Positions 1 through 8,809 of a stretch of DNA of 44,218 bases are shown in pieces (positions within the stretch are counted from its first letter, which is position 1; each line of letters starts with the position of its first letter). The stretch covers positions 1 through 44,218 of the forward strand of contig SSFP01000076.1 in NCBI GenBank assembly GCA_008015455.1. The letters are read 5' to 3'. The DNA comes from Polynucleobacter sp. GTDB lineage: Bacteria > Pseudomonadota > Gammaproteobacteria > Burkholderiales > Burkholderiaceae. The notes beneath the pieces are model-generated. The model saw only the letters and a program-made list of their open reading frames with translations. It had not been told where the DNA came from and made no database searches. Position numbers and translations under genes: made by a program.

Positions 1-143
1 GCTGGAGTGTCGAGACGCTCTAATTGAAGCTGCATGTATGCGCTGTCATTGTTAGCCTCAAAAACTTGATTTTCTTCTTCAAAGTTAAATAAAGCTCTTG
101 AAGAGATGGCGACAACGAGTTTGCCTTCGAGTGAGAATGCCAT
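1..143 (-). CDS. Cytosolic 5'-nucleotidase family protein, N-terminal fragment (cut by window edge)
   Basis: The reverse strand reads open from an ATG at 141-143 to the window edge, giving the first 47 residues, which begin MAFSLEGKLVVAISSRALF and continue with an acidic stretch (NFEEENQVFE). This start resembles the bacterial cytosolic 5'-nucleotidase family (PF06189), which removes phosphate from nucleoside monophosphates; I recognise it from memory of the conserved 'KLVVAISSRALF' opening. The catalytic part lies outside the window. The ATG sits 2 bases beyond the ilvA stop on the same strand, so the two genes are probably co-transcribed and perhaps translationally coupled. The family call rests on a short N-terminus only. 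Confidence 0.6.
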   Translation of the reverse strand, partial: MAFSLEGKLVVAISSRALFNFEEENQVFEANNDSAYMQLQLERLDTP

Positions 144-145
144 GC

Positions 146-1666
146 TTATGCCAAAAACAATTTATACGCTGGATTATTGCTTTCATCCCAGTGTGGGTAA
201 CCCAAGCCTGCTAAGAATTTCTTCAGATCTTTTTTCTCATTATTAGGCACTTGGATGCCAACCAAAATGCGGCCGTAGTCCGCTCCGTGATTACGGTAGT
301 GGAAAAGGCTGATATTCCAGTTAGGCGCCATGCTGGTTAAGAACTTCATCAAGGCACCTGGTCTTTCCGGAAATTCAAAACGATAGAGAAGCTCATCTTT
401 TGCAAGATGAGAACGTCCTCCAACCATATGTCTTAAATGAGACTTCGCTAACTCATCGTGAGTCAAATCGATGGTATCAAAGCCTGCTTTAGAAAATGAT
501 TTTGCAATTTGTTGGCTATCGCTAGCTTTCTGAGTGGCGATACCAACAAAGATGTGCGCTTTAGATGCATCAGCAATACGGTAATTAAATTCAGTCACGT
601 TGCGGTCGCCCAATAATTCGCAAAAGCGTCTAAATGAGCCACGCTCTTCAGGGATGGTGACCGCAAAAACAGCTTCTTTAGCTTCACCCACTTCTGCGCG
701 TTCTGCAACAAAGCGCAAGCGATTGAAATTGATATTGGCGCCACATGCAACAGCAATCAGCGTTTTATCTTTGCATTTTTCACGCTCAACATAAGCTTTC
801 AGACCGGCAAGGGCGAGGGCGCCTGCAGGTTCCAAAATGCTACGCGTGTCTGTAAAAACATCATTAATGGCAGCGCAAATAGCATCGGTATCCACGGTGA
901 TGATTTCATCAACCACCTCTTGGCATAACCTAAATGTTTCTTTGCCCACCATTTTGACTGCTGTGCCATCTGAGAATAAACCCACATCTTTGAGCTCTAC
1001 TCTGCGACCTGCTTCAAGAGATTTTTTCATGGCATCTGAGTCAACAGTTTGTACGCCGATCACCTTGATGTCAGGTCGAACTGATTTGATGTAAGCGCCC
1101 ACTCCTGCAATAAGACCGCCACCACCGATGGCTAAGAAAATAGCATCGATAGGTTCTTGGTGTTGTTGCAAGATTTCCATGGCAATCGTGCCTTGTCCTG
1201 CAATCACATCTGGATCATCAAATGGATGAACAAATGTCAGCTTATGCTTCTTTTCTAGCGCTAGGGCATGTTGGTAAGCATCGCTATAAGAATCACCATA
1301 AAGAACGATTTCAACAGAATTGCCGCCACGATCTCTGACGGCATCAATTTTGAGTTGAGGGGTTGTTTTGGGCATCACAATGATCGCCTTGCAACCCATT
1401 TTGGCAGCTGATAAAGCAACGCCTTGAGCATGGTTACCAGCTGAAGCAGCAATCACCCCCCGTTTAAGTTCAACAGGGCTCATGTGAGCCATCTTGTTGT
1501 ACGCTCCTCTTAACTTAAAGGAGAAAACAGGTTGATTGTCTTCTCGCTTAAGCAAAACATTGTTTTTTAGACGAGCGGTGAGGTGTGGCGCTAGATTCAA
1601 CTCGGTTTCACGAGCAACGTCATAGACCTTCGCAGTTAGAATTTTTCTTAAATAATCTTTTGGCAT
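146..1666 (-). CDS. ilvA: Threonine ammonia-lyase, biosynthetic (threonine deaminase)
   Basis: It converts L-threonine to 2-oxobutanoate and ammonia, the first committed step of isoleucine synthesis. The 506 residues match the usual length of the long biosynthetic form. The PLP domain fills roughly residues 1-325: the PLP lysine is in SFKLRGAYNKM (Lys51), and a glycine-rich phosphate loop GGGGLIAG follows near residue 180. The C-terminal third holds two ACT-like regulatory repeats, starting near residues 335 (VTIPEERGSFRRF) and 429 (FEFPERPGALMKF). In this family these bind isoleucine and valine, so feedback inhibition is expected. It is divergent from the yqaA-like gene with only 40 bp between the start codons, and it leads into the partial nucleotidase gene. 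Confidence 0.96.
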   Translation of the reverse strand: MPKDYLRKILTAKVYDVARETELNLAPHLTARLKNNVLLKREDNQPVFSFKLRGAYNKMAHMSPVELKRGVIAASAGNHAQGVALSAAKMGCKAIIVMPKTTPQLKIDAVRDRGGNSVEIVLYGDSYSDAYQHALALEKKHKLTFVHPFDDPDVIAGQGTIAMEILQQHQEPIDAIFLAIGGGGLIAGVGAYIKSVRPDIKVIGVQTVDSDAMKKSLEAGRRVELKDVGLFSDGTAVKMVGKETFRLCQEVVDEIITVDTDAICAAINDVFTDTRSILEPAGALALAGLKAYVEREKCKDKTLIAVACGANINFNRLRFVAERAEVGEAKEAVFAVTIPEERGSFRRFCELLGDRNVTEFNYRIADASKAHIFVGIATQKASDSQQIAKSFSKAGFDTIDLTHDELAKSHLRHMVGGRSHLAKDELLYRFEFPERPGALMKFLTSMAPNWNISLFHYRNHGADYGRILVGIQVPNNEKKDLKKFLAGLGYPHWDESNNPAYKLFLA

Positions 1667-1706
1667 CCTGTGAGCGTATCACGGCAAGAGCCTAAAATGA
1701 CCAAAC

Positions 1707-2228
1707 ATGGAAACCGAATTACATAATTTTTTAGTTTGGCTATCACTACCAACCGTTGGTTTGCCCGCGGTATTTTTGGTTTCTTTTATTTCTGCCACCC
1801 TTTTACCTCTTGGCTCTGAGCCAGTTTTATTTGCATACATCAAGTTAAATCCAGACTTATTTTGGTTAGCAGTTTTGGTGGCGACGGTAGGTAATACATT
1901 AGGTGGCATGGTGGACTGGTTGCTAGGCTATGGTGCTAGCAAAGCCCATGAAAAATTAACGGGACCGCACGAGCATAAGTTATTGAAATGGTTCGAGAAA
2001 TTGGGTCCCCCAGCGCTGCTATTGTCTTGGCTTCCAGTAGTTGGTGACCCTTTGTGTGCCGTTGCGGGTTGGTTAAGGCTGCCTTGGTTCCCCTGCCTCA
2101 TCTATATGGCTATTGGAAAATTCTTGAGATATGTCGTGATGACCTATGTGCTTTTGATGATTCCTGATGGGTTTTGGTCGTACATCGCTGATACCTTTAT
2201 GACCACAATCGGGACATGGTTTCAGTAG
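1707..2228 (+). CDS. YqaA/DedA-like inner-membrane protein (SNARE-associated family)
   Basis: A 173-residue hydrophobic protein with about four membrane segments, including residues 18-40 and 47-68 and two in the C-terminal half. The spacing of SATLLPLGSEP near the N-terminus, the GNTLGG motif in the second helix and the GDPLCAVAGWLRLPW motif late in the protein match the YqaA branch of the DedA/SNARE-associated family. Some members of the wider DedA family act in lipid carrier recycling or membrane homeostasis; the exact role here is unknown. A possible -10 (TAAAAT, 1693-1698) ends only 8 bases before the ATG and no clear Shine-Dalgarno is visible, so the mRNA may be leaderless. Confidence 0.8.
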   Translation: METELHNFLVWLSLPTVGLPAVFLVSFISATLLPLGSEPVLFAYIKLNPDLFWLAVLVATVGNTLGGMVDWLLGYGASKAHEKLTGPHEHKLLKWFEKLGPPALLLSWLPVVGDPLCAVAGWLRLPWFPCLIYMAIGKFLRYVVMTYVLLMIPDGFWSYIADTFMTTIGTWFQ

Positions 2229-2240
2229 GCTAAATAAGAA

Positions 2241-2259
2241 TGAGGCGCTAAGTCTCATA
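2241..2259 (+). terminator. Weak hairpin after the YqaA-like gene
   Basis: A 7-bp stem with one G-U pair (ATGAGGC / GTCTCAT) and a five-base loop follows the yqaA-like stop codon. Only a short CCTTT follows, so it would be a poor intrinsic terminator. It may instead be an operator or chance. A TAAAAT box (2266-2271) lies just downstream and could be the -10 of the next gene, whose ATG is at 2296. Confidence 0.25.
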
Positions 2260-2295
2260 GTCCTTTAAAATGGCGTTTTAGTTAAAGCTAGCGAT

Positions 2296-5200
2296 ATGAA
2301 CGCCCCTTTGCCATTAAACAGCCTTGCAGAGCCGATCCAAAATGCTCCGCGTTTGCGTGAAATTCCCTACAACTACACATCCTTCTCTGACAGAGAAATT
2401 GTGATTCGTTTGTTAGGTCAAGACGCATGGCAAATTTTGGATGAGTTAAGGTCTGGTCGTAAGACGGGTCGTTCTGCTCGAATGCTTTATGAAGTTTTGG
2501 GTGATATCTGGGTTGTGCAACGTAACCCGTATTTACAAGACGATCTTTTGGACAATCCCAATCGTCGTAAACAGTTAATTGAAGCTTTGCATCACCGTTT
2601 GGGTGAGGTTCAAAAGCGTATGACAACTGATTTGGCTGACAAAGTTGGCAAATTGGTATCAAAGGCAAAAGAAGCGATTGAGCATTTCAATAGTGAATTT
2701 GATCGTATTGCCGCTTTGCGCAAAAGAGTTCGCAAAACATTAGGTAAATACACGGCTGCAGACAATATTGCCTACGATGGTTTGGCTAGAGTGTCCCATG
2801 TGACCGATGCTACAGATTGGCGTGTTGAATATCCTTTTGTAGTTTTAACCCCAGATTCAGAAGACGAGATACCTGCCTTAGTTAAAGGGTGTGTTGAGCT
2901 TGGATTAACCATCATCCCACGCGGGGGTGGTACCGGTTACACCGGTGGTGCTGTGCCTTTGTCACCGATGTCAGCTGTTATTAACACAGAGAAGCTAGAA
3001 ACATTGGGTGCTGTTGAGATGTTGCAATTGCCAGGTTTAGATCAACCTGTTGCAACTATTTACTCCGGTGCTGGCGTTGTTACAAAACGCGTTTCTGATG
3101 CTGCTGATAAATCTGGTCATGTCTTTGCAGTTGATCCAACCTCTGCGGAAGCTAGTTGTATTGGTGGCAACATCGCCATGAACGCTGGCGGTAAGAAAGC
3201 TGTTTTATGGGGAACTGCATTAGATAACTTGGCTTCATGGCGCATGGTTGACCCTGAGGGTAACTGGCTTGATGTTGAGCGTATTGGTCACAATATGAGC
3301 AAAATCCATGACGCGGATTTTGCTGTTTTCAAATTAACTTGGTCTGATGGCAGTAAAGCTCCCGGTCAGAAAGTATTAAAAACTGAAGAGTTGAAGATTG
3401 AAGGTAAGCGTTTCCGTAAAGAAGGTTTAGGTAAAGACGTTACCGATAAGTTTTTGGCAGGCTTGCCAGGCGTACAAAAAGAAGGTTGTGATGGTTTGAT
3501 CACTAGTGCGCGTTGGGTCTTGCATCGGATGCCTAAGCAAATTCGTACAGTTTGTTTAGAGTTCTTCGGTCAAGCCAGAGAAGCCATCCCAAGCATTGTT
3601 GAAGTGAAGGCTTACCTTGATCAACAAGCAAAGCAGGGCGGAGCAATTCTTGCTGGCTTAGAACATTTAGACGAGCGTTATCTCAGAGCAGTCGGTTACG
3701 CCACAAAATCTAAGCGCAATGTGTTGCCAAAGATGGTGCTCATTGGCGACATCGTTGGTGATGATGAGAATGCTGTGGCTACAGCAGCGAGTGAAGTCAT
3801 TCGCATGGCGAATACACGAGTTGGTGAGGGCTTTGTGGCTGTCAGTCCTGAAGCGCGTAAAAAATTCTGGTTAGATCGTTCAAGAACGGCGGCGATTGCT
3901 AAGCACACCAATGCGTTTAAGGTAAATGAAGACGTGGTGATTCCTCTTGATCGTATGGGTGAGTACACCGATGGTATCGAGTTAATCAACATTGAACTGT
4001 CTCTTAAAAATAAATTGCAATTGCTGGATGAGTTAGAGACATTCTTTAAGCAAGGTCAATTACCTTTGGGTAAGGCAGATGATGCCAGTGAAATTCCTGG
4101 TGCAGAGTTACTAGAGGATCGCGTTGCGCAAGCTTTGCAATTAATTGCAGAAGTGCGCGCTCGTTGGTTGAACTGGTCCCATCATATGGATCAGTTTTTC
4201 TCTGGCTTGCAAGACAGAAGCTTGAGAGCTTCTTGGAAGTTAGAGGTTCGCGCTGAACTAAGAAAGATTTTTAGTGGTGTTGCTTTTGAACCTATTCTGA
4301 AAGAATGCGAGGCAGTTCATAAGCGTGTGTTGCGTAGCCGAGTATTTGTGGCTCTTCATATGCACGCTGGTGACGGTAACGTTCACACCAACATTCCAGT
4401 GAACTCAGATAATTACGCCATGTTGCAAGATGCGCATAAAGCGGTTGATCGCATCATGACTTTGGCTAGATCATTGAACGGAGTTATCTCTGGTGAGCAC
4501 GGCATTGGTATTACAAAGCTTGAGTACTTAACTGAAGATGAGATCAAAGACTTTAGATCTTATAAAGAAAAAGTAGATCCAGAAGGTCGTTTCAATAAGG
4601 GCAAGTTAATGCCTGGTGCTGATTTAAGAAATGCCTACACGCCAAGTTTTGGCTTGATGGGTCATGAATCTTTAATCATGCAACAAAGTGATATTGGCGC
4701 CATTGCATCTAGCGTGAAAGATTGTTTACGTTGTGGCAAGTGCAAGCCTGTTTGTGCAACGCATGTACCAAGAGCTAACTTGTTATACAGCCCAAGAAAT
4801 AAAATCTTGGCAACATCTCTATTAGTCGAAGCCTTCTTGTATGAAGAGCAAACAAGACGTGGGGTGTCCATTAAACATTGGGAAGCATTTGATGACGTAG
4901 CGGCACATTGCACGGTGTGTCATAAGTGCGTCACACCATGTCCGGTGAAGATTGACTTTGGTGATGTTTCTATGAATATGCGTAATTTATTGCGCAAGAT
5001 GGGGCAAAAGAAGTTCAACCCAGGTGCTGCTGCAGCCATGTTCTTTTTGAATGCTACTAATCCAGAGACTATCCAGTTAACTCGTCAGTTAATGATGTCT
5101 TGGGGTTACAAAGCGCAACGCTTAGCGCATGATCTCTTGAAGAAATTTGCGAAGAAGCAGACGACGCAACCGCGTTCTTCAGTTGGTAAGCCACCGATTC

Positions 5201-6132
5201 AAGAGCAAGTTATCCACTTCATTAATAAGAAGATGCCAGGTAATTTGCCGAAGAAAACCGCGCGAGCATTATTGGATATTGAGGATTCTGATGTAGTACC
5301 TATTATTAGAAATCCAAAAACAACCTCTGTAGATACGGAAGCTGTTTTCTATTTCCCTGGTTGTGGTTCTGAGCGTTTGTTCTCTCAAGTTGGTTTAGCA
5401 ACTCAAGCGATGCTTTGGCATGCTGGTGTGCAAACTATTTTGCCTCCAGGCTATTTATGCTGCGGTTACCCTCAACGTGGATCTGGCGATTTTGATAAAG
5501 CCGATAAGATCATCACGGATAACCGTGTGTTATTCCATCGCGTTGCCAATACTTTGAACTATCTTGATATTAAGACAGTGGTGGTTTCTTGTGGCACTTG
5601 TTATGACCAATTAGCTGGTTACGAGTTCGAGAAGATTTTCCCGGGATGTCGAATTATTGATATTCATGAATTCTTGTTGGAAAAGGGTATCAAACTTGAA
5701 GGTGCTAAAGGCGTGAAGTACATGTATCACGATCCTTGCCACAGCCCTATGAAGTTGCAAGATCCTTTAAAGACAGTTAACAGCTTGGTGACGACTGAAG
5801 ATGGTGCGGCTATTCTTAAGAATGACCGTTGTTGCGGTGAGTCAGGCACTTTGGCTGTGACTCGTCCGGATATTTCTACGCAAGTTCGTTTCCGCAAAGA
5901 AATTGAAATGCGTAAGGGTGCTGATGCCCTCAGAGAAGGTTTTGATGGTCAGGTGAAAGTATTAACAAGTTGCCCATCATGCTTGCAGGGATTGTCACGA
6001 TATAACGATGATGCAGGCACTCAGGCTGATTACATTGTGGTTGAAATGGCTAAGCATCTCTTGGGTGAGAACTGGATGGCTGATTATGTGAAGAGCGCCA
6101 ACTCTGGTGGAATCGAAAGGGTATTGGTTTAA
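2296..6132 (+). CDS. Large FAD-linked oxidase / Fe-S oxidoreductase fusion with N-terminal DUF3683
   Basis: A 1278-residue protein that fuses GlcD-like and GlcF-like parts. Residues 1 to about 160 match the uncharacterised DUF3683-type N-terminus. A type-4 FAD-binding domain follows, with [11 protein letters not shown] near 208-219. The FAD-oxidase C-terminal domain carries [12 protein letters not shown] near 688-699 and SGEHGIGI shortly after. Two 4Fe-4S motifs follow: [11 protein letters not shown] near 809-819 and [12 protein letters not shown] near 872-883. Two CCG domains end the protein, with LCCGYPQ near 1055 and RCCGESGT near 1178. Family knowledge suggests oxidation of a 2-hydroxy acid such as D-lactate or glycolate, with electrons passed to quinone; the substrate cannot be told from sequence. 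The DUF971 gene starts 2 bases after its stop and ubiE follows, so an operon is likely. Confidence 0.9.
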   Translation: MNAPLPLNSLAEPIQNAPRLREIPYNYTSFSDREIVIRLLGQDAWQILDELRSGRKTGRSARMLYEVLGDIWVVQRNPYLQDDLLDNPNRRKQLIEALHHRLGEVQKRMTTDLADKVGKLVSKAKEAIEHFNSEFDRIAALRKRVRKTLGKYTAADNIAYDGLARVSHVTDATDWRVEYPFVVLTPDSEDEIPALVKGCVELGLTIIPRGGGTGYTGGAVPLSPMSAVINTEKLETLGAVEMLQLPGLDQPVATIYSGAGVVTKRVSDAADKSGHVFAVDPTSAEASCIGGNIAMNAGGKKAVLWGTALDNLASWRMVDPEGNWLDVERIGHNMSKIHDADFAVFKLTWSDGSKAPGQKVLKTEELKIEGKRFRKEGLGKDVTDKFLAGLPGVQKEGCDGLITSARWVLHRMPKQIRTVCLEFFGQAREAIPSIVEVKAYLDQQAKQGGAILAGLEHLDERYLRAVGYATKSKRNVLPKMVLIGDIVGDDENAVATAASEVIRMANTRVGEGFVAVSPEARKKFWLDRSRTAAIAKHTNAFKVNEDVVIPLDRMGEYTDGIELINIELSLKNKLQLLDELETFFKQGQLPLGKADDASEIPGAELLEDRVAQALQLIAEVRARWLNWSHHMDQFFSGLQDRSLRASWKLEVRAELRKIFSGVAFEPILKECEAVHKRVLRSRVFVALHMHAGDGNVHTNIPVNSDNYAMLQDAHKAVDRIMTLARSLNGVISGEHGIGITKLEYLTEDEIKDFRSYKEKVDPEGRFNKGKLMPGADLRNAYTPSFGLMGHESLIMQQSDIGAIASSVKDCLRCGKCKPVCATHVPRANLLYSPRNKILATSLLVEAFLYEEQTRRGVSIKHWEAFDDVAAHCTVCHKCVTPCPVKIDFGDVSMNMRNLLRKMGQKKFNPGAAAAMFFLNATNPETIQLTRQLMMSWGYKAQRLAHDLLKKFAKKQTTQPRSSVGKPPIQEQVIHFINKKMPGNLPKKTARALLDIEDSDVVPIIRNPKTTSVDTEAVFYFPGCGSERLFSQVGLATQAMLWHAGVQTILPPGYLCCGYPQRGSGDFDKADKIITDNRVLFHRVANTLNYLDIKTVVVSCGTCYDQLAGYEFEKIFPGCRIIDIHEFLLEKGIKLEGAKGVKYMYHDPCHSPMKLQDPLKTVNSLVTTEDGAAILKNDRCCGESGTLAVTRPDISTQVRFRKEIEMRKGADALREGFDGQVKVLTSCPSCLQGLSRYNDDAGTQADYIVVEMAKHLLGENWMADYVKSANSGGIERVLV

Positions 6133-6134
6133 AG

Positions 6135-6542
6135 ATGACAACATCGACTAAAGCACCTATTCCTGAGAATATTGCTGTACACCAACAATCTAAAGTTTTG
6201 GAGTTGGTATATCCAGGCGCCCAAACTTATCAATTGTCATTTGAGTTTTTAAGAGTTTGGTCCCCTTCTGCTGAAGTGCGTGGTCATGGCCCAGGACAGG
6301 AAACATTACAAACGGGTAAGCGCGATGTGATGATTACTGGTGTTGAGCCGGTGGGTCATTACGCCATCAAGCCAACATTTTCTGATGGGCATGATTCAGG
6401 TATTTATTCTTGGGAATACCTTTATGAGATGTGTCTTCATTACGATGAGATGTGGCAGGATTATTTGGATCGATTAAGTGCTGCGGGTGTGGATAGAGAT
6501 ACACCTATGGTGAAGAATGCAGGGCACTCTTGCGGACATTAA
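6135..6542 (+). CDS. DUF971 (GBBH-like N-terminal domain) protein
   Basis: A 135-residue protein consisting almost wholly of one DUF971 / gamma-butyrobetaine-hydroxylase-like N-terminal domain (PF06155). The recognisable segment is LELVYPGAQTYQLSFEFLRVWSPSAEVRGHGPG, given here as residues about 24-56 in two parts: the LEL..Y-G strand and the LR..SPSAEVRGHG turn. The domain often carries a metal-binding Cys/His set, and the C-terminus here ends GHSCGH. It is known in other proteins as an accessory domain, sometimes linked with Fe-S handling; no function is established for the stand-alone form. It sits between the Fe-S oxidoreductase (2-bp gap) and ubiE (9-bp gap), an arrangement I recall as usual in betaproteobacteria. 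Confidence 0.85.
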   Translation: MTTSTKAPIPENIAVHQQSKVLELVYPGAQTYQLSFEFLRVWSPSAEVRGHGPGQETLQTGKRDVMITGVEPVGHYAIKPTFSDGHDSGIYSWEYLYEMCLHYDEMWQDYLDRLSAAGVDRDTPMVKNAGHSCGH

Positions 6543-6551
6543 AAAAATACT

Positions 6552-7295
6552 ATGGCACAAACACACTTTGGTTATAAAACTGTCGATGAAAAAGAGAAGG
6601 CTGGCAAGGTTGCCGAAGTTTTCCATTCAGTAGCAAATAAATACGACATCATGAATGACTTGATGTCTGGTGGTTTACATCGCGTTTGGAAGCATTTCAC
6701 GATCAGTAAGGCTGCTGTTCGCCCAGGCCAAAAAGTTTTAGATATTGCTGGTGGTACTGGAGACCTTTCTTTAAGTTTTGCCAAATCTGTTGGTTTAGAG
6801 AGGGAGACCGGTGGTCAAGTTTGGTTAACTGACATTAACGCATCTATGTTGGGGTACGGACGCAATCGATTGTTAGATAAAGGCTACCATTTGCCATGCG
6901 TGCAAGTAGATGCTGAGCAAATTCCTTTCCCTTCTAATTACTTTGACCTAGCAACTGTCGCATTTGGTTTACGCAATATGACGCACAAGGATGTGGCGTT
7001 AAAGGAAATGTTGCGAGTAATAAAACCTGGTGGAAAAGTGATGGTTTTGGAGTTTTCTAAACCAGTTGAAATGCTTAAGCCTATTTACGATGCCTACTCA
7101 TTCAAGATTCTGCCATGGTTGGGTGAGAAGGTGGCAGGCGATGCTGAAAGTTATCGCTATTTGGCTGAGTCCATCAGAATGCACCCTGATCAAGAAACCC
7201 TAAAAGCCATGATGGAAAAAGTGGGTTTTGACAAGGTTGAGTACCACTCCTTAACTGGTGGTATTGTTGCACTACATATTGGTTATAAGTACTAA
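6552..7295 (+). CDS. ubiE: Ubiquinone/menaquinone C-methyltransferase UbiE
   Basis: This SAM-dependent enzyme methylates the ring carbon of 2-polyprenyl-6-methoxy-1,4-benzoquinol in ubiquinone synthesis (and demethylmenaquinol where present). At 247 residues it has the normal length. The N-terminus [17 protein letters not shown] is the typical UbiE opening. The SAM-binding motif I is [10 protein letters not shown] (residues 64-73), followed by [11 protein letters not shown], and the protein ends in [12 protein letters not shown], as family members do. Almost no Shine-Dalgarno is visible: the 9-bp spacer after the DUF971 stop is A-rich. Translation may therefore depend on coupling to the gene upstream. 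It opens the ubiE-Tim44-ubiJ-ubiB run. Confidence 0.95.
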   Translation: MAQTHFGYKTVDEKEKAGKVAEVFHSVANKYDIMNDLMSGGLHRVWKHFTISKAAVRPGQKVLDIAGGTGDLSLSFAKSVGLERETGGQVWLTDINASMLGYGRNRLLDKGYHLPCVQVDAEQIPFPSNYFDLATVAFGLRNMTHKDVALKEMLRVIKPGGKVMVLEFSKPVEMLKPIYDAYSFKILPWLGEKVAGDAESYRYLAESIRMHPDQETLKAMMEKVGFDKVEYHSLTGGIVALHIGYKY

Positions 7296-7317
7296 TCATT
7301 TTTAAAAGAGGTATTCA

Positions 7318-8220
7318 ATGATGATGAAGAAAAGTTTGCTTGGCGTGGTTCTTTCTTCTTTAGTTTTGCTAGGTTCTTCAATGGATGTGGATGCTAAACG
7401 TCTTGGTGGATCTAGGAGTATGGGTAAGCAAAACAGTAGCGTTACTCAAAAGCAAGCAGCTCCTGCTGCGGCACCTGCTGCTCCAGCAGCGCAACCTGCC
7501 CCAGCTGCAAAACCAGCTCCTGCAGCATCTCCCGCTGCAACTCAGCCGAAAAAAGGTTTTGGCATGGGCGGTATTTTGGGTGGTTTAGCTGCTGGTCTAG
7601 GCATTGGTTGGTTGCTTTCTCATTTTGGTTTAGGTGAGGCAGCCGCTTCATTCTTTATGGGTCTTTTGATCGTGATGGCTGTAGCAATGGTTGCTATGTT
7701 CCTATTTAGAAAATTCGCAGGCTCACAAGCTAAGTACAAAACAAGCCCAGCGGGTGGTCCACAGTGGGATACGCCCCAAACTTATGAAAGACAAGAACCT
7801 GTTGTGACATCAAGTTCAGCGCCTGTAGCAGACACACCAAGATCAAACATTCAAAACTTTGATCAAGAGTCATTCTTGCTTAATGCGAAAAAGCATTTTG
7901 TTCACTTACAAGAAGCTTGGGATAAGGGTGATCTTTTGAAGTTGCAAGAATTTGCAACGGTTGAAATGTTTGAAGAGTTACGTCAAGATTTGGCAGCGCG
8001 CGCTAATGTTAATAATCGTACTGAGGTATTAACACTGGATGCTGAACTATTGGGCATCGAAACAGCAGAAGATGTTTATTTAGCTAGCGTGAAATTCTCA
8101 GGAATGATCCGCGAGCAAGCCGACGGCGCTGCTGAATCATTTGTAGAGGTGTGGAATTTAACTAAGCCTGTTAACGGTCAAGGTGGTTGGGTGTTAGCTG
8201 GTATTCAACAACTGGTTTAA
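7318..8220 (+). CDS. Tim44-like domain protein, exported or membrane-anchored
   Basis: A 300-residue protein. Residues 1-26 form a signal peptide or anchor (lysines, then a hydrophobic core, possible cleavage after VDA). Residues about 43-78 are an Ala/Pro/Gln-rich low-complexity linker. Residues about 80-135 contain two glycine/alanine-rich hydrophobic stretches likely to cross the membrane. The last 130 residues (from FDQESFLLNAKKHF) form a Tim44-like/MlaC-fold domain, PF04280. A good Shine-Dalgarno (AAGAGG, 7306-7311) supports the ATG at 7318, though two more ATG codons follow directly. It sits between ubiE and ubiJ, so a role near the quinone synthesis machinery is possible but unproven. 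The terminator-like hairpin at 8254-8278 follows its stop. Confidence 0.85.
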   Translation: MMMKKSLLGVVLSSLVLLGSSMDVDAKRLGGSRSMGKQNSSVTQKQAAPAAAPAAPAAQPAPAAKPAPAASPAATQPKKGFGMGGILGGLAAGLGIGWLLSHFGLGEAAASFFMGLLIVMAVAMVAMFLFRKFAGSQAKYKTSPAGGPQWDTPQTYERQEPVVTSSSAPVADTPRSNIQNFDQESFLLNAKKHFVHLQEAWDKGDLLKLQEFATVEMFEELRQDLAARANVNNRTEVLTLDAELLGIETAEDVYLASVKFSGMIREQADGAAESFVEVWNLTKPVNGQGGWVLAGIQQLV

Positions 8221-8221
8221 T

Positions 8222-8809
8222 CTGAAAACGATCGTTCACGCTCTTAACTACTTACTGGCCCAAGAATCTTGGGCCAGTGATCTTTTGCGCAAGCATATTG
8301 GTAAAACAATTCAAATCAAGTTGCCGATTACACAAATTTCTTTAGTGATTGATGAGCAAGCTAAATTCTCCTTATCTAAGGATGAAGTCAAAGATGCTAA
8401 TGTGACTTTAACCATCGGCTCTGATGTTCTTAATGCCTATATCGCTGGCGGTAAAGATGTGGCCGCTCAGCATGTGAAGGTTTCTGGTGATGTTGATTTG
8501 GCGCATGCTATGTCTAAGCTCGCTGGTCAGTTACGTTGGGAAGTTGAGGAAGATTTATCGAAATTGGTGGGTGATGCATGGGCTCATCGAATCGTGGAGT
8601 CAGCTAAAAAGACTCGCAGATACGGTCAGTCAGCGGTAAAAGATTTGGGTGGTAGTGTTCTTGAATATTTGATTCATGAAAAACCAACCTTGGTACAAAA
8701 AGAAGAATTAGATAGCTATAAAAATAATCTACGCCAATTGCGTGACGATGTTGAGCGTCTTGAAAAAAGAATTGAGCGTTTAATGGAGAAGTTGGAGAAA
8801 GCCTCGTGA
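8222..8809 (+). CDS. ubiJ: UbiJ-like ubiquinone biosynthesis accessory factor (SCP2 domain), start uncertain
   Basis: An SCP2-type lipid-binding protein. The family's E. coli member, UbiJ, organises the soluble Ubi complex and presents the lipid substrate. The SCP2 core (from [16 protein letters not shown] through [15 protein letters not shown]) is followed by a C-terminal coiled coil ([20 protein letters not shown]). The first usable conventional start is a TTG at 8285, but the frame stays open upstream. Codons from 8222 read [20 protein letters not shown], which looks like the conserved N-terminal helix of betaproteobacterial homologues. No ATG or GTG exists between the in-frame stop at 8195 and 8285, so I chose the CTG at 8222, one base after the Tim44-gene stop; ATC at 8231 is an alternative. 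With this start the protein has 195 residues. The stop overlaps the ubiB GTG. Confidence 0.75.
   Translation: MKTIVHALNYLLAQESWASDLLRKHIGKTIQIKLPITQISLVIDEQAKFSLSKDEVKDANVTLTIGSDVLNAYIAGGKDVAAQHVKVSGDVDLAHAMSKLAGQLRWEVEEDLSKLVGDAWAHRIVESAKKTRRYGQSAVKDLGGSVLEYLIHEKPTLVQKEELDSYKNNLRQLRDDVERLEKRIERLMEKLEKAS
8254..8286 (+). terminator. Strong terminator-like hairpin inside the 5' part of ubiJ
   Basis: A perfect 12-base inverted repeat (ACTGGCCCAAGA / TCTTGGGCCAGT, one base between) spans 8254-8278. As RNA it gives an 11-bp stem with a three-base loop. A short pyrimidine run, CTTTT, follows at 8282-8286. It begins 34 bases after the Tim44-gene stop and lies inside the extended ubiJ frame, where it encodes LAQESWAS. 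It could end or weaken transcription before ubiJ-ubiB, or act as an attenuator. The T-run is only four bases, so efficiency is uncertain. Confidence 0.5.

Noticed and set aside
837-1094. Antisense frames inside ilvA and other genes (for example 3696-3992, 10395-10697, 19995-20294)
   Set aside because: They shadow strong genes on the other strand or in another frame, have no ribosome-binding site and look like no protein family.
7454-7550. Ala/Pro-rich DNA repeat in the Tim44 gene as a tandem repeat array
   Set aside because: It is low-complexity coding sequence without a regular unit, a common linker in such proteins.
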